From positions 1-64,000 of the forward strand of contig NZ_JTAM01000009.1 of NCBI RefSeq assembly GCF_000812565.1: DNA of 64,000 nucleotides. Reading direction: 5' to 3'. This stretch comes from Flammeovirga sp. OC4 (GTDB lineage: Bacteria > Bacteroidota > Bacteroidia > Cytophagales > Flammeovirgaceae). A program made the translations under genes and the position numbers. The first letter of the stretch is position 1. Each line of letters opens with the position of its first letter. Positions 53,834-62,201 of the stretch are shown here, one piece after another. The notes under the pieces are model-generated. The model did no database searches. It was not told where the DNA came from and saw nothing but the letters and a program-made list of their open reading frames with translations.

Positions 53834-53911
53834 CGCAAAAAATCTTCGTACAAAAAATCGAAGTGAAAAATATGCTCTCTTGCTTTTTGAAGAACAAGAG
53901 AGCAATATCAA

Positions 53912-54757
53912 TTAAGCCATTGATTCAGCTTCTTTTAATAAACTCGTTGCTTCTTTTTGCTCTTTTAAAGAGAAGTATAAAACTACGGTACCAATTTGCA
54001 TTAGAATAGTGAAAATTGGGCTAACTAAACTTGAGAAACCTGAAACAATGATCATTAATGTTGTATAAGAATCGGCTACTTCACTTCCCGAAGCAGCAAT
54101 TGAAGCAGCTTCAACACCCGTTACCATACCGCCAACAAACCCGAATACATAGTTTACTAGACTAGAAATAAATCCAAAAATAAGTATGAAACCTAAAGTG
54201 GACCACCAATTTCCTTTTACAAGTTTTCTACTTTTATCAAGTGCACCATCCATTGAAGTTTCCTCAAAAATTAATACAGGAATAACAACTGCATAAGCAA
54301 TAGCAAGGTAAATACCTGGGATAAGAAGCATTAAAGTGGCTAATGAAACAAAGAAGCCTACTATAAAGGTTGTACCAATTACTTTTGGAGTAATGCTTAG
54401 TGTTTTTGAACGGATATTTGATACTGTAAACTCTAGCTCTTTATCCAAGTATACTTTCACTATACTTGTAGCCATAGCACTAAGTAATACATAGCCAAAC
54501 ATTGAGAAAATGAATCCAATGTAAAAATAAGGATCAGAATATACTGCTAATGCAGCAGTAGGGCCAGCATTGCCTGCTTTCAAAATACTTGTTGTGGCAT
54601 AAGCTGAAAAACCTCCTCCAATCAAGAAAAATGGAGTAGCTAGTGTTAGAACTGAAATCAGGATTGTTTTAAAGTTTTTGGCCCAGAAAGAAAAAGTAAA
54701 CTCGATTTTCTCTCCAAGACTTCTTACTTGGTTAAATTGAAACGTTTGCATATGCAC
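53912..54757 (-). CDS. Multi-spanning membrane protein of the MoxR cluster
   Basis: 281 residues; about six transmembrane helices (e.g. ILISVLTLATPFFLIGGGFS, FYIGFIFSMFGYVLLSAMAT, IGTTFIVGFFVSLATLMLLI, GFILIFGFISSLVNYVFGF). A KSRKLVKGNWWSTLGFIL segment with Trp-Trp is typical of glycerophosphoryl-diester-phosphodiesterase-type and DUF4013-like membrane domains. Start could be the third residue (54751). Conserved position between SpoIIM-like and DUF4129 genes; function unknown. Confidence 0.78.
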   Translation of the reverse strand: MHMQTFQFNQVRSLGEKIEFTFSFWAKNFKTILISVLTLATPFFLIGGGFSAYATTSILKAGNAGPTAALAVYSDPYFYIGFIFSMFGYVLLSAMATSIVKVYLDKELEFTVSNIRSKTLSITPKVIGTTFIVGFFVSLATLMLLIPGIYLAIAYAVVIPVLIFEETSMDGALDKSRKLVKGNWWSTLGFILIFGFISSLVNYVFGFVGGMVTGVEAASIAASGSEVADSYTTLMIIVSGFSSLVSPIFTILMQIGTVVLYFSLKEQKEATSLLKEAESMA

Positions 54758-54859
54758 GATAAGATTTAGTAATGATATGTAAAAAAATATATAAATAGTT
54801 TCTTATGGAATACATGATAAAAATGTCACCTTCCAATGTGATCAAATTGAAAGGGTAAC

Positions 54860-55831
54860 CTATTTTTTAGCAGTCTTCAATAGTTTTGCTTTATAAACTC
54901 TGTTTGCGTAGTAAAAATAATAAAAAAGTATAAAGCTGAAAGAACTTAAGATAAAAAATAAACGAACCGCCAATGGCCAATCGACTTGTCGAGTTACAAA
55001 ACCTTCTAGAAAACCCGCCAGGAAAAAGATCGGTACTAAGCCAATAATAATTTTTAACCCACTCTTTGTTCCATCTTTCAAACTATCAATTCTCTTTTTG
55101 TGTTTTGGAAAGAAAAAGGAATTACCCAAAATGAAACCTGCTCCACCTGCGAATACAATAGCTGTGATTTCCAATGTTCCGTGTGTCCAGATACTTAAAA
55201 GAGATTCCCCTAAAACTCCTTTTTCATAAAAGAAATATTGAAAAGAGCCGAGCATTATTCCATTTCGAAACAAAAGGACACCCGTACCAAAACTAGAGAA
55301 TATGCCTAAGGCAAAAGCAAAAAATGATACTTTTACATTATTGATAGTAATCATGTAAAACATTTTTAAATGGCTTCCCGAAGCATACACATCCATGGGC
55401 TTCCCTTTTGCAATATTCTCTAAGGTCATATTTACATAGCCATCGCCAAGAATAAGCCTTACGAATTCCCCATCATGATACGCTGAAAAAACGCCAATAA
55501 GGGTACTCACTGCAAATACTAGAAAAGCATAGAAAAGTTGCTTTCTGTTATTGGCCATTTCAAAGGGTACTTCATACAACCAAAAATCTTTAATCCTTGA
55601 TGTTTTCTCTTTCTTCGTAGAATAGATTTTTTTGTGATACTTTACTGAAAGTGAATTCAGGTAAAATGTCACATCGCTTTCAGGATAAAAAGTTTGGGCA
55701 TAAGATAAATCATCACTTAATGATTTATAATAAGAGGCGAGTTGGTCAGGAGAAACAGTTGTTTTGGTGATTTCTCTCTCAATAGTTTGCCATTTTTCCT
55801 GATTTTTCAGAATAAATATAGGTTCTTTCAT
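54860..55831 (-). CDS. SpoIIM-like stage II sporulation M family membrane protein
   Basis: 323 residues from ATG 55831 (MKEPIFILKNQEKWQTIERE); the frame extends to 55852. A cytosolic helical N-terminus (about 1-90) precedes several membrane helices, with the SpoIIM signature LLFRNGIMLGSFQYFFYEKG and IWTHGTLEITAIVFAGGAGF. In non-sporulating Bacteroidota this protein accompanies RDD and MoxR/DUF58 genes and has no link to sporulation. First gene of the minus-strand run; divergent from the RDD gene, with about 50 bp between the preferred starts. Confidence 0.88.
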   Translation of the reverse strand: MKEPIFILKNQEKWQTIEREITKTTVSPDQLASYYKSLSDDLSYAQTFYPESDVTFYLNSLSVKYHKKIYSTKKEKTSRIKDFWLYEVPFEMANNRKQLFYAFLVFAVSTLIGVFSAYHDGEFVRLILGDGYVNMTLENIAKGKPMDVYASGSHLKMFYMITINNVKVSFFAFALGIFSSFGTGVLLFRNGIMLGSFQYFFYEKGVLGESLLSIWTHGTLEITAIVFAGGAGFILGNSFFFPKHKKRIDSLKDGTKSGLKIIIGLVPIFFLAGFLEGFVTRQVDWPLAVRLFFILSSFSFILFYYFYYANRVYKAKLLKTAKK

Positions 55832-55881
55832 AAAAAATTGCTTTGTTAACACAATATATCACAATTTTTTATCTGAGAAAA

Positions 55882-56613
55882 ATGTCATCAATTTCTTTCC
55901 AAAACAGCCAAAACGTAAACCTTCAATTCCAAAAGGCACTTATAACTACACGGATAGCTGCATTCTTAATTGATATCCTGTTGTTATCCAGTATTTTATT
56001 ATTCCCATTTTTTATTTTTACAATGTTTGATTTATTCATTGTCATTACAATCTGGGTTTCCATCATGTCCTTCGTCATTTTAGTTTACAACTTACTTTGT
56101 GAAATATTTTTCGAGGGTCAATCTCTAGGTAAAAGAGCAATGAAAATCCGAGTTGTATCTATGGATGGAGAATCCGTAAAACTATCACAATTTTTTATTC
56201 GTTGGATTTTCCGTTTTGTAGATATCCTTTTGATGCAAGGTGCTGTTGCTGTTTTTACAATACTCATAAGAGGTAAAGGACAACGTCTAGGAGATATATT
56301 GGCAGGGACAATGGTTATTTCAGAGAGAAGAAAAGTAGAAGCTTTTAATTTCTCAATACCTGAATTTGCTGAAGATTATGCACCTATGTTCCTTCATGCA
56401 GATGCTATCAATGATCAACAACTGAATGTAATCAAGAAAACATTGAAATTTAAAGGATCTGAAGAACATGAAGAGGTAGTTCATACCATTGCTAATAAAC
56501 TGAAAGAGCAATTATCGGTAGAGAGTTCATTGGAAGATATTGATTTTATAGAACAGCTTTTAAATGACTATTACTTTCTGACTTTACAATCACAAAAAAA
56601 TCTAAATTTTTAA
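55882..56613 (+). CDS. RDD-family membrane protein
   Basis: 243 residues from ATG 55882; an in-frame ATG at 55843 would overlap the divergent SpoIIM-like gene. RDD domain (about 25-155) with two to three helices and the landmarks ITTRIAAFLIDILLL, EGQSLGKRAMKIRVVSMDGE and GKGQRLGDILAGTMVI. A cytoplasmic helical tail follows (about 165-243). RDD proteins are thought to be small membrane transport or scaffold units. Divergent partner of the MoxR cluster; 12 bp before the DUF2071 gene. Confidence 0.88.
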   Translation: MSSISFQNSQNVNLQFQKALITTRIAAFLIDILLLSSILLFPFFIFTMFDLFIVITIWVSIMSFVILVYNLLCEIFFEGQSLGKRAMKIRVVSMDGESVKLSQFFIRWIFRFVDILLMQGAVAVFTILIRGKGQRLGDILAGTMVISERRKVEAFNFSIPEFAEDYAPMFLHADAINDQQLNVIKKTLKFKGSEEHEEVVHTIANKLKEQLSVESSLEDIDFIEQLLNDYYFLTLQSQKNLNF

Positions 56614-56625
56614 ATTGATAGAAGT

Positions 56626-57411
56626 ATGAACTTTGAGCACCTTTTGTATGATCGAATCAGAAATAAACCTTTAAAGGGTAAGCTCAATGTTCATACTTTT
56701 TTAGAGCATTTTTCAATTATTTCTTATAAGGTAGAATTACATAAAATTGCTCCTTTCATTCCAGAACCATTTGAGTTGTGGACTTATGAAAACAACGGGA
56801 AAACTTATGCATTAATAAGTGCAGTAACGTTCAAAGACAAAGATTTTCAATTTCATAATTTAATACCCCAACCTAAATTTTCATTTTATCAAACGAACTT
56901 TAGAACCTATATTATCAATAAGGAAACCAATGAGCATTGTGCATGGTTTTTTGGAACAAACTTGGGCTCCATCACTCATTTGATACCTAAACATCTTTGG
57001 GGAATGCCGTGGGATCAAGCAAAATATACCTGTGATTTTAATTTTGAGAATGAGGTTTATAAAAACTATTCTGTTTCCTTTCATTCTGCAACTGGCAGAG
57101 GTCTTGTAGATATTGTTGGGAGTAAAGATAACATGCTACTCTTAGAGGGGTTTGAAACTTTAAAACAACAATTATTCATTCTTACACACCCCGTAAAAGG
57201 GTATTATGATAAAGTAGGAAATCAAATTGGTACTTATGAAATTTGGCATCCTGAAATGTTTCTAAAACAAGGAAGTTCTCAAAATACATATTTTGAATTT
57301 TTCGAAAAGCTTGGTTTTCTTTCCAAAGAAGAAATGCAACAACCGCATTCAGTATTAATTACCCCTTCAATTGAATTTGAAGTACTATTGCCTCCTAAAA
57401 ACTATAAATGA
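56626..57411 (+). CDS. DUF2071 (YqjF-like) protein
   Basis: 261 residues, cytoplasmic, beta-rich. Landmarks from the family: FSIISYKVELHKIAPFIPEP, KFSFYQTNFRTYIINKETN, CAWFFGTNLGSITHLIPKHL and WGMPWDQAKYTCDF. Related to acetoacetate-decarboxylase-like folds, but function unknown. Starts 12 bp after the RDD gene in the same direction, so probably co-transcribed with it. Confidence 0.8.
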   Translation: MNFEHLLYDRIRNKPLKGKLNVHTFLEHFSIISYKVELHKIAPFIPEPFELWTYENNGKTYALISAVTFKDKDFQFHNLIPQPKFSFYQTNFRTYIINKETNEHCAWFFGTNLGSITHLIPKHLWGMPWDQAKYTCDFNFENEVYKNYSVSFHSATGRGLVDIVGSKDNMLLLEGFETLKQQLFILTHPVKGYYDKVGNQIGTYEIWHPEMFLKQGSSQNTYFEFFEKLGFLSKEEMQQPHSVLITPSIEFEVLLPPKNYK

Positions 57412-57590
57412 TGATATACATCTTGTTGACGTAGTGATAAGTGTCATGATAAGTGTTGTCTATATTTTGTTATTTTGAATTGGTCTAAATAATATTCTAA
57501 TTTTCTCTATGTGCTGCTTAATTCAATCAAGTAACATCAACCATAGTTGAATTTAGATGTGAAAACTTATCATTAATTTTATCAGAAACT

Positions 57591-57932
57591 ATGAAAACAT
57601 CTTCTCTATTCGACAATTTAGAGTTCAATGAATCTAAACCTTTAATTACTGTCCTTTTTGAAACTAATTTCACGAAAGAAATTAGAATCGCAATGGCTCA
57701 GGGAACAGTGATGAAAGAACACAAAACATCTTTTCCAATTGTTGTAGAAATGGTTGATGGAAACGTTGACTTTGGTGTGGAACAAAAAAACTTGCAATTG
57801 AAAAAAGGAGATATCCTTGCATTAGAAAGCAATGTTCCACACGACTTAAAAGCTACAGAAGACAGTGTTATCAGACTGACACTAACAAAATATGACTCTT
57901 CCGAAAGGGTAGAAGGTGTAGCAAAAAAATAA
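57591..57932 (+). CDS. Small cupin-domain protein
   Basis: 113 residues, a single cupin barrel: AQGTVMKEHKTSFPIVVEMV (His in the first cupin motif), VDFGVEQKNLQLKKGDILAL and ESNVPHDLKATEDSVIRLTL (His in the second). Fewer metal ligands than a full cupin site are seen. Relatives bind small ligands or metal; role unknown. Stand-alone with a terminator overlapping the next promoter. Confidence 0.85.
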   Translation: MKTSSLFDNLEFNESKPLITVLFETNFTKEIRIAMAQGTVMKEHKTSFPIVVEMVDGNVDFGVEQKNLQLKKGDILALESNVPHDLKATEDSVIRLTLTKYDSSERVEGVAKK

Positions 57933-57973
57933 TAGATTTAAATTTCAACAAATTCGATATTTAAGCTTTTATT

Positions 57974-58019
57974 GGGTTGATGATAGAGTCCTTAAGGTTC
58001 TTGATTCATCCCTTTTTTT
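57974..58019 (+). terminator. Terminator of the cupin gene
   Basis: GGGTTGATGA and TCATCCC pair with a two-base bulge, followed by seven T (58013-58019). Confidence 0.6.
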
Positions 58020-58029
58020 GTTAAGTTTG
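58001..58029 (+). promoter_or_regulatory. Predicted promoter of the class D beta-lactamase-like gene
   Basis: TTG at 58001-58003 and TAAGTTTG at 58022-58029, 18 bp apart, fitting the Bacteroidota -33/-7 pattern; the start codon follows at 58067. It overlaps the cupin terminator. Confidence 0.5.
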
Positions 58030-58066
58030 TGATGTGTTTTTTAATCTTACTAAAACTAAATTAATC

Positions 58067-58894
58067 ATGAACAAACTTATTACTATGGTTTTCATTTTGA
58101 TGGTTTTCATCTCTTGCAAAACCAAAACGAAACAAGATCAAGTGAAGGAGACTCTTTTCGAGAAAAGGAATGATCTTCAGCTAATTCTTGACTCAGCCCA
58201 ACTAGACGGTGCAATATTAATTTATGATCAAGAAAAGGATACCTATTATTCAAACAATTTTGAGTGGTCTGAAAAAGGTTTTTTGCCTGCTTCAACGTTT
58301 AAAATTCCTAACTCCATTATTGCATTAGAAACTGGAGTGGTTGAAAATGACAGTACTTTGATGAAGTGGGATGGTATTGAACGAAACTTTAAAATCTGGA
58401 ATCAGGATTTAATTTTTAAAAAAGCCTTCCAATATTCATGTGTTCCCTGTTATCAGGAAGTAGCAAGAAAAATAGGTGTAGAACAAATGCAGTCTTACTT
58501 GAAAAAATTGAATTATGATGGGATGGTATTTGATTCTACTTCAATTGACACTTTCTGGTTGGTGGGAGATTCACGGATAAGTCCATTTGAGGAGATTGAT
58601 TTCCTAAAACGATTGTATAGATCAGAATTACCTATCCAAAAGAGAAATGAAACCATCATTAAGAAAATGATGTTGATTGAAACCAAAGATCAATATAAAC
58701 TTAGTGGTAAAACAGGTTGGGCTAGTAATGGGAATTATAACAATGGGTGGTTTGTAGGTTTTCTTGAACTTTCAGACAATACTATTTTCTTTGCAACCAA
58801 CATTGAACCTACAGAAAGCTTTGCTATGAAAAACTTTCCAAAAGCAAGAAAAGCTGTAACAATGAAAGCTTTCAAAACTTTAAATTACCTGTAA
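58067..58894 (+). CDS. Class D beta-lactamase-like lipoprotein (OXA family)
   Basis: 275 residues from ATG 58067, chosen because it gives a lipoprotein signal (LMVFISC, Cys17). Class D motifs: Ser76-Thr-Phe-Lys79, Ser124-Cys-Val126 in FQYSCVPCYQEVARK, FWLVGDSRISPFEEIDFLKR and Lys215-Thr-Gly217 in LSGKTGW. The usual Tyr-Gly-Asn box reads YDG (150-152). Class D enzymes hydrolyse beta-lactams with a carboxylated active-site Lys. No MecR/BlaR-type regulator is adjacent, so it looks like an intrinsic chromosomal gene. Activity is not certain given the altered third box. Confidence 0.85.
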   Translation: MNKLITMVFILMVFISCKTKTKQDQVKETLFEKRNDLQLILDSAQLDGAILIYDQEKDTYYSNNFEWSEKGFLPASTFKIPNSIIALETGVVENDSTLMKWDGIERNFKIWNQDLIFKKAFQYSCVPCYQEVARKIGVEQMQSYLKKLNYDGMVFDSTSIDTFWLVGDSRISPFEEIDFLKRLYRSELPIQKRNETIIKKMMLIETKDQYKLSGKTGWASNGNYNNGWFVGFLELSDNTIFFATNIEPTESFAMKNFPKARKAVTMKAFKTLNYL

Positions 58895-59008
58895 AGATCT
58901 ATCTCTCTCTTCAATCATTTAACTAACAATTAGAACAAAACTATTTCTAAGAAAATTGTATATTAGATTAACTCAAATTTTTATTAATTACATTTCTCAA
59001 AAACTACT

Positions 59009-60088
59009 ATGTACACTAAACGGATCTACTCAGTTTCCATTATGGTAAAATGGACCAGAAGGTATATCTATCAATTTATCATTTTAGCGATTTTACCGGT
59101 CATTCTGTATGAAGTATTGGGCTTCAAGTGGCTGAAATTACCTTGGTTACCTATTGGTTTAGTAGGTACAGCATTAGCCTTTGTGATTGGCTTTAAAAAT
59201 AATGCTTCATATGGACGCCTATGGGAAGCTAGAAAAATTTATGGAGGTATAGTGAATGCCTCTCGGTTATTGGCCACTATGGTCAATGATTTTATTACAA
59301 ATGAGCATGCAAAAAGAGAAAGAACAGAAGAAGAGTTTTTCGAAATTAAGAAAGAAATTATTCATCGACATATAGCTTGGATGACTTGTCTTCGATATGC
59401 TTTAAGAACAAAAAAATCATGGGAAACCTCCGCTGTCAATAAGTCAGATAAAGAGTATATGGATGCCATGCAAATCATAGAATATGAAAACACCTTAGAA
59501 GATGAGTTAGAAGGGTACGTATCTAAGGAAGAAAAAGAATATATTCTTGATTTTGGAAATAAACAAAATGCATGTCTGACTTTGCAATCCAAACAATTCC
59601 GTGAATTACAGCTTAGTGGCTTAATAGAAGATTTTAGACACATGGAATTTAAAAATATGATTGCAGAATTATTTGCTTTACAAGGTAAAGCCGAACGAAT
59701 AAAGAATTTTCCGTACCCTCGTCAGTTCGCAACTTTGAATTTATATTTTGTATGGATTTTTGTGATTTTTCTTCCATTTGGTTTAATGAGTGAGTTTGAT
59801 AAAATTGGTCACGTTTTATTAAATCAGAATGTACTAGACCCAAGGTTCCTATTTATTGCTGATAATTTTGTATGGTTGTCCATTCCAACGAGTGTTGTGA
59901 TCTCATGGATATTTTTTACGATGGAAAGAGTCGGTGATGTTTCAGAAAACCCTTTTGAAGGTATTGGTAATGATGTTCCGATTTCGACGATGTCTAGAGG
60001 AATAGAAATTGATATTAGACAAATGATTGGTGAAGATAAAGCATTGCTTCCGGCACCACTTCCTCAAATCAATGATACGCAGATGTAA
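59009..60088 (+). CDS. Bestrophin-family ion channel (UPF0187)
   Basis: 359 residues. Bacterial bestrophins are pentameric chloride or cation channels of the inner membrane. Landmarks: LPIGLVGTALAFVIGFKNNA, SYGRLWEARKIYGGIVNASR, RHIAWMTCLRYALR, and late helices YFVWIFVIFLPFGLM and WLSIPTSVVISWIFFTMERV followed by GDVSENPFEG, the neck and Glu-rich C-terminus. The start could also be Met12 (59042), which removes a short polar N-terminus. Not obviously linked to its neighbours; the MoaF-like gene follows by 10 bp. Confidence 0.9.
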   Translation: MYTKRIYSVSIMVKWTRRYIYQFIILAILPVILYEVLGFKWLKLPWLPIGLVGTALAFVIGFKNNASYGRLWEARKIYGGIVNASRLLATMVNDFITNEHAKRERTEEEFFEIKKEIIHRHIAWMTCLRYALRTKKSWETSAVNKSDKEYMDAMQIIEYENTLEDELEGYVSKEEKEYILDFGNKQNACLTLQSKQFRELQLSGLIEDFRHMEFKNMIAELFALQGKAERIKNFPYPRQFATLNLYFVWIFVIFLPFGLMSEFDKIGHVLLNQNVLDPRFLFIADNFVWLSIPTSVVISWIFFTMERVGDVSENPFEGIGNDVPISTMSRGIEIDIRQMIGEDKALLPAPLPQINDTQM

Positions 60089-60098
60089 GTCTTGAAAT

Positions 60099-60980
60099 AT
60101 GAAATTTATAACACCAACTATACTACTATTATTTCTTTTGCAAAGTTGTTCCATCTCAGAGGAGACATGGACAAAAGAAGAGATTTTGAATAGTGTTTCA
60201 GAACATAATTATTCGGGAACGGGTTACAGAGACTTTGAAGGCAAAGTCATCAATTATGATTATGTTGATTTTGGCAGTTTTCGGTTAGCTATTTACGATA
60301 ATAAAATTAAGTGGAGAGGTTATGGTGGTTATTTTGATGGTATTGTTGCCCTGGTAGAGCCTCAAATCTCTAAAGTTTCAGAAGGAGTCTATTTTATGTC
60401 TTGGGTTTTCGAATCTGGAGGAGGAGATAATGTATGCGTAAATTTTAATAATAAAAAAGTATATGCACACCTTCATCAACCCGAATCAGATTTGCCAGAG
60501 GATTTTGAATTGATACATGGAAAAATAGCATGTGGTCCCTCTAAAGATTGTGCATTTCCTGACGGTGAACCAATGGGACAGTTTTCAACAATTTGGTCTA
60601 TTTTTAAGAATATCATGAAATATGATCTTCCTTTTTTGGGAGAAACGGAACGTCCTTTGATTCAAGAAAACAAATTGGCTCAAAAAGAATTAACAGGTAA
60701 AAAAATCAAATATAGCATTGACAACCTATCCATCACTATTGAAATCAAAAACGAAGTTACTCAAGTGACCTATCAAGGAGAAGAAACTCAAAACTTCTTG
60801 ACTTATGTAACAAAAGTTAGCCCTGGTATTTACTTTATATCATGGATGGGAAACCGAAAAGCGAGTGATCATATCGTCTTCAATCAAAATGAAATGATAG
60901 TTTTTGATCACATTTCAAGAAATGGAGAACACCGAGAGTCTGTATATGATGTAGATTGCTTTAGTGAAAACTGTAATTAG
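60099..60980 (+). CDS. Lipoprotein with two MoaF-like (lipocalin-type) halves
   Basis: 293 residues. Lipobox LLQSC (Cys17). The mature protein has two similar beta-rich halves, each with a VxPxIxKVSxGVYFxSW-like element: SKVSEGVYFMSWVFESGGGD (first) and TKVSPGIYFISWMG (second). This fits the duplicated MoaF N/C-domain layout known from proteins linked to ligand binding in the periplasm; a link to molybdenum cofactor is not supported by neighbours. It follows the bestrophin gene by 10 bp, likely one transcript. Confidence 0.65.
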   Translation: MKFITPTILLLFLLQSCSISEETWTKEEILNSVSEHNYSGTGYRDFEGKVINYDYVDFGSFRLAIYDNKIKWRGYGGYFDGIVALVEPQISKVSEGVYFMSWVFESGGGDNVCVNFNNKKVYAHLHQPESDLPEDFELIHGKIACGPSKDCAFPDGEPMGQFSTIWSIFKNIMKYDLPFLGETERPLIQENKLAQKELTGKKIKYSIDNLSITIEIKNEVTQVTYQGEETQNFLTYVTKVSPGIYFISWMGNRKASDHIVFNQNEMIVFDHISRNGEHRESVYDVDCFSENCN

Positions 60981-61022
60981 TTTAACAATTGTAAAAAAGA
61001 CTTAGAATTAAAATCCATTGGG

Positions 61023-61030
61023 TACATTTG
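61023..61030 (+). promoter_or_regulatory. Possible -7 element of the cyclase gene
   Basis: TACATTTG, identical to the predicted hemA -7 box, 46 bp before the start codon. No clear -33 box. Confidence 0.35.
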
Positions 61031-61076
61031 TCTTGAGTTTAACTACATTATCACGACTACGTTTGCATAACTTTAT

Positions 61077-62168
61077 ATGATCTCAATAAAAAAAAGAAGA
61101 CAATTAGTACAGGTTATTCCATTTGCTGTAATTTCTTTATTATTTGGTTTAATCTATACATTCCTTGAACATGGTATCCTTGGAGATACACCAACCTATC
61201 CAACAACAGGTAACCCTTATAATTTTAATCCTGTTTCCTCAGCTATTTTAACCTTAACAGGAGGAACTTTAATGGGACTATTGGAAGTATTTTGCCTTAA
61301 CAAACTATTTCATTATAAGAGTTTTTCCAAGAAGTTGATCATAAAAACATTGATCTATATTCTGATCATTGCTGTACTTGTTTTTATAATGACGGATTTA
61401 GGACATGCTATTGAAATGGAGGAAAGTCCATTTAACCCGAAGGTAATAGGGTATGCGATGAATTTCTTAATGAGCTTTGCTTTTATTTCTATGGAAGTCT
61501 ATATGGCATTAGGGATCGTAATATGCTTGTTTTATACAGAAGTGAGTGACAACATTGGACAAGAAGTATTGATCAATTTTTTTCTAGGAAAATACCATAG
61601 CCCAACTGAAGAACATCGTGTTTTTATGTTTTTGGATATGAAAGACTCGACAGCAATTGCGGAGCGATTAGGCCATACCAAATACTTTGATATGCTGAGA
61701 GAATATTATGCTGATTTGTCGAACTCCATTCTGAATTACAGTGGACATATTTATCAATATGTAGGAGATGAAGTAGTAGTGACTTGGACAATGGAGAATG
61801 GTTTAGAGAAAAACAATTGTCTGAACTGTTTTTATGATATGAAGAAGTCATTGGAAGAACAAGCTGATAAGTACCAAGAAAGATTTGGCGTAGCACCTAC
61901 TTTCAAAGCAGGGATACATTTAGGCAAGGTAACCACTGGTGAAATAGGCGTAACTAAAAAAGATATTATCTTCTCGGGCGATGTATTAAATACAACGGCA
62001 AGAATACAAAGTTTATGTAATTCTTATAAAACTGATCTTCTCATTTCTGAACGATTGTTGGAATTCCTTAAAGTCGAAAACTATTTTTCAACAACAGATA
62101 TTGGTACTGTCGAATTGAGAGGTAGAAATGAAAAAGTAAATCTCTTTTCAGTAAAACAGATTGCATAA
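61077..62168 (+). CDS. Membrane-bound class III adenylate/guanylate cyclase
   Basis: 363 residues. Four predicted membrane helices in the first 165 residues form a sensor-type anchor. The catalytic domain (about 180-355) has the two metal Asp in FMFLDMKDSTAIAERLG and YQYVGDEVVVTW, and AGIHLGKVTTGEIG and GDVLNTTARIQSLC in the C1/C2 core. The base-selecting positions do not let me decide cAMP or cGMP by eye. Family members with this HxxDMxxST start are common in Cytophagales. Possibly co-transcribed with the MutS-like gene 33 bp downstream. Confidence 0.9.
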   Translation: MISIKKRRQLVQVIPFAVISLLFGLIYTFLEHGILGDTPTYPTTGNPYNFNPVSSAILTLTGGTLMGLLEVFCLNKLFHYKSFSKKLIIKTLIYILIIAVLVFIMTDLGHAIEMEESPFNPKVIGYAMNFLMSFAFISMEVYMALGIVICLFYTEVSDNIGQEVLINFFLGKYHSPTEEHRVFMFLDMKDSTAIAERLGHTKYFDMLREYYADLSNSILNYSGHIYQYVGDEVVVTWTMENGLEKNNCLNCFYDMKKSLEEQADKYQERFGVAPTFKAGIHLGKVTTGEIGVTKKDIIFSGDVLNTTARIQSLCNSYKTDLLISERLLEFLKVENYFSTTDIGTVELRGRNEKVNLFSVKQIA

Positions 62169-62201
62169 AACTAAACCTGTCTCTAACAAACTTATCTCTT
62201 A

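Noticed and set aside
54860-55831. SpoIIM-like protein as a sign of sporulation
   Set aside because: Neighbourhood is the standard Bacteroidota RDD/MoxR/DUF58 cluster; no other sporulation gene is present.
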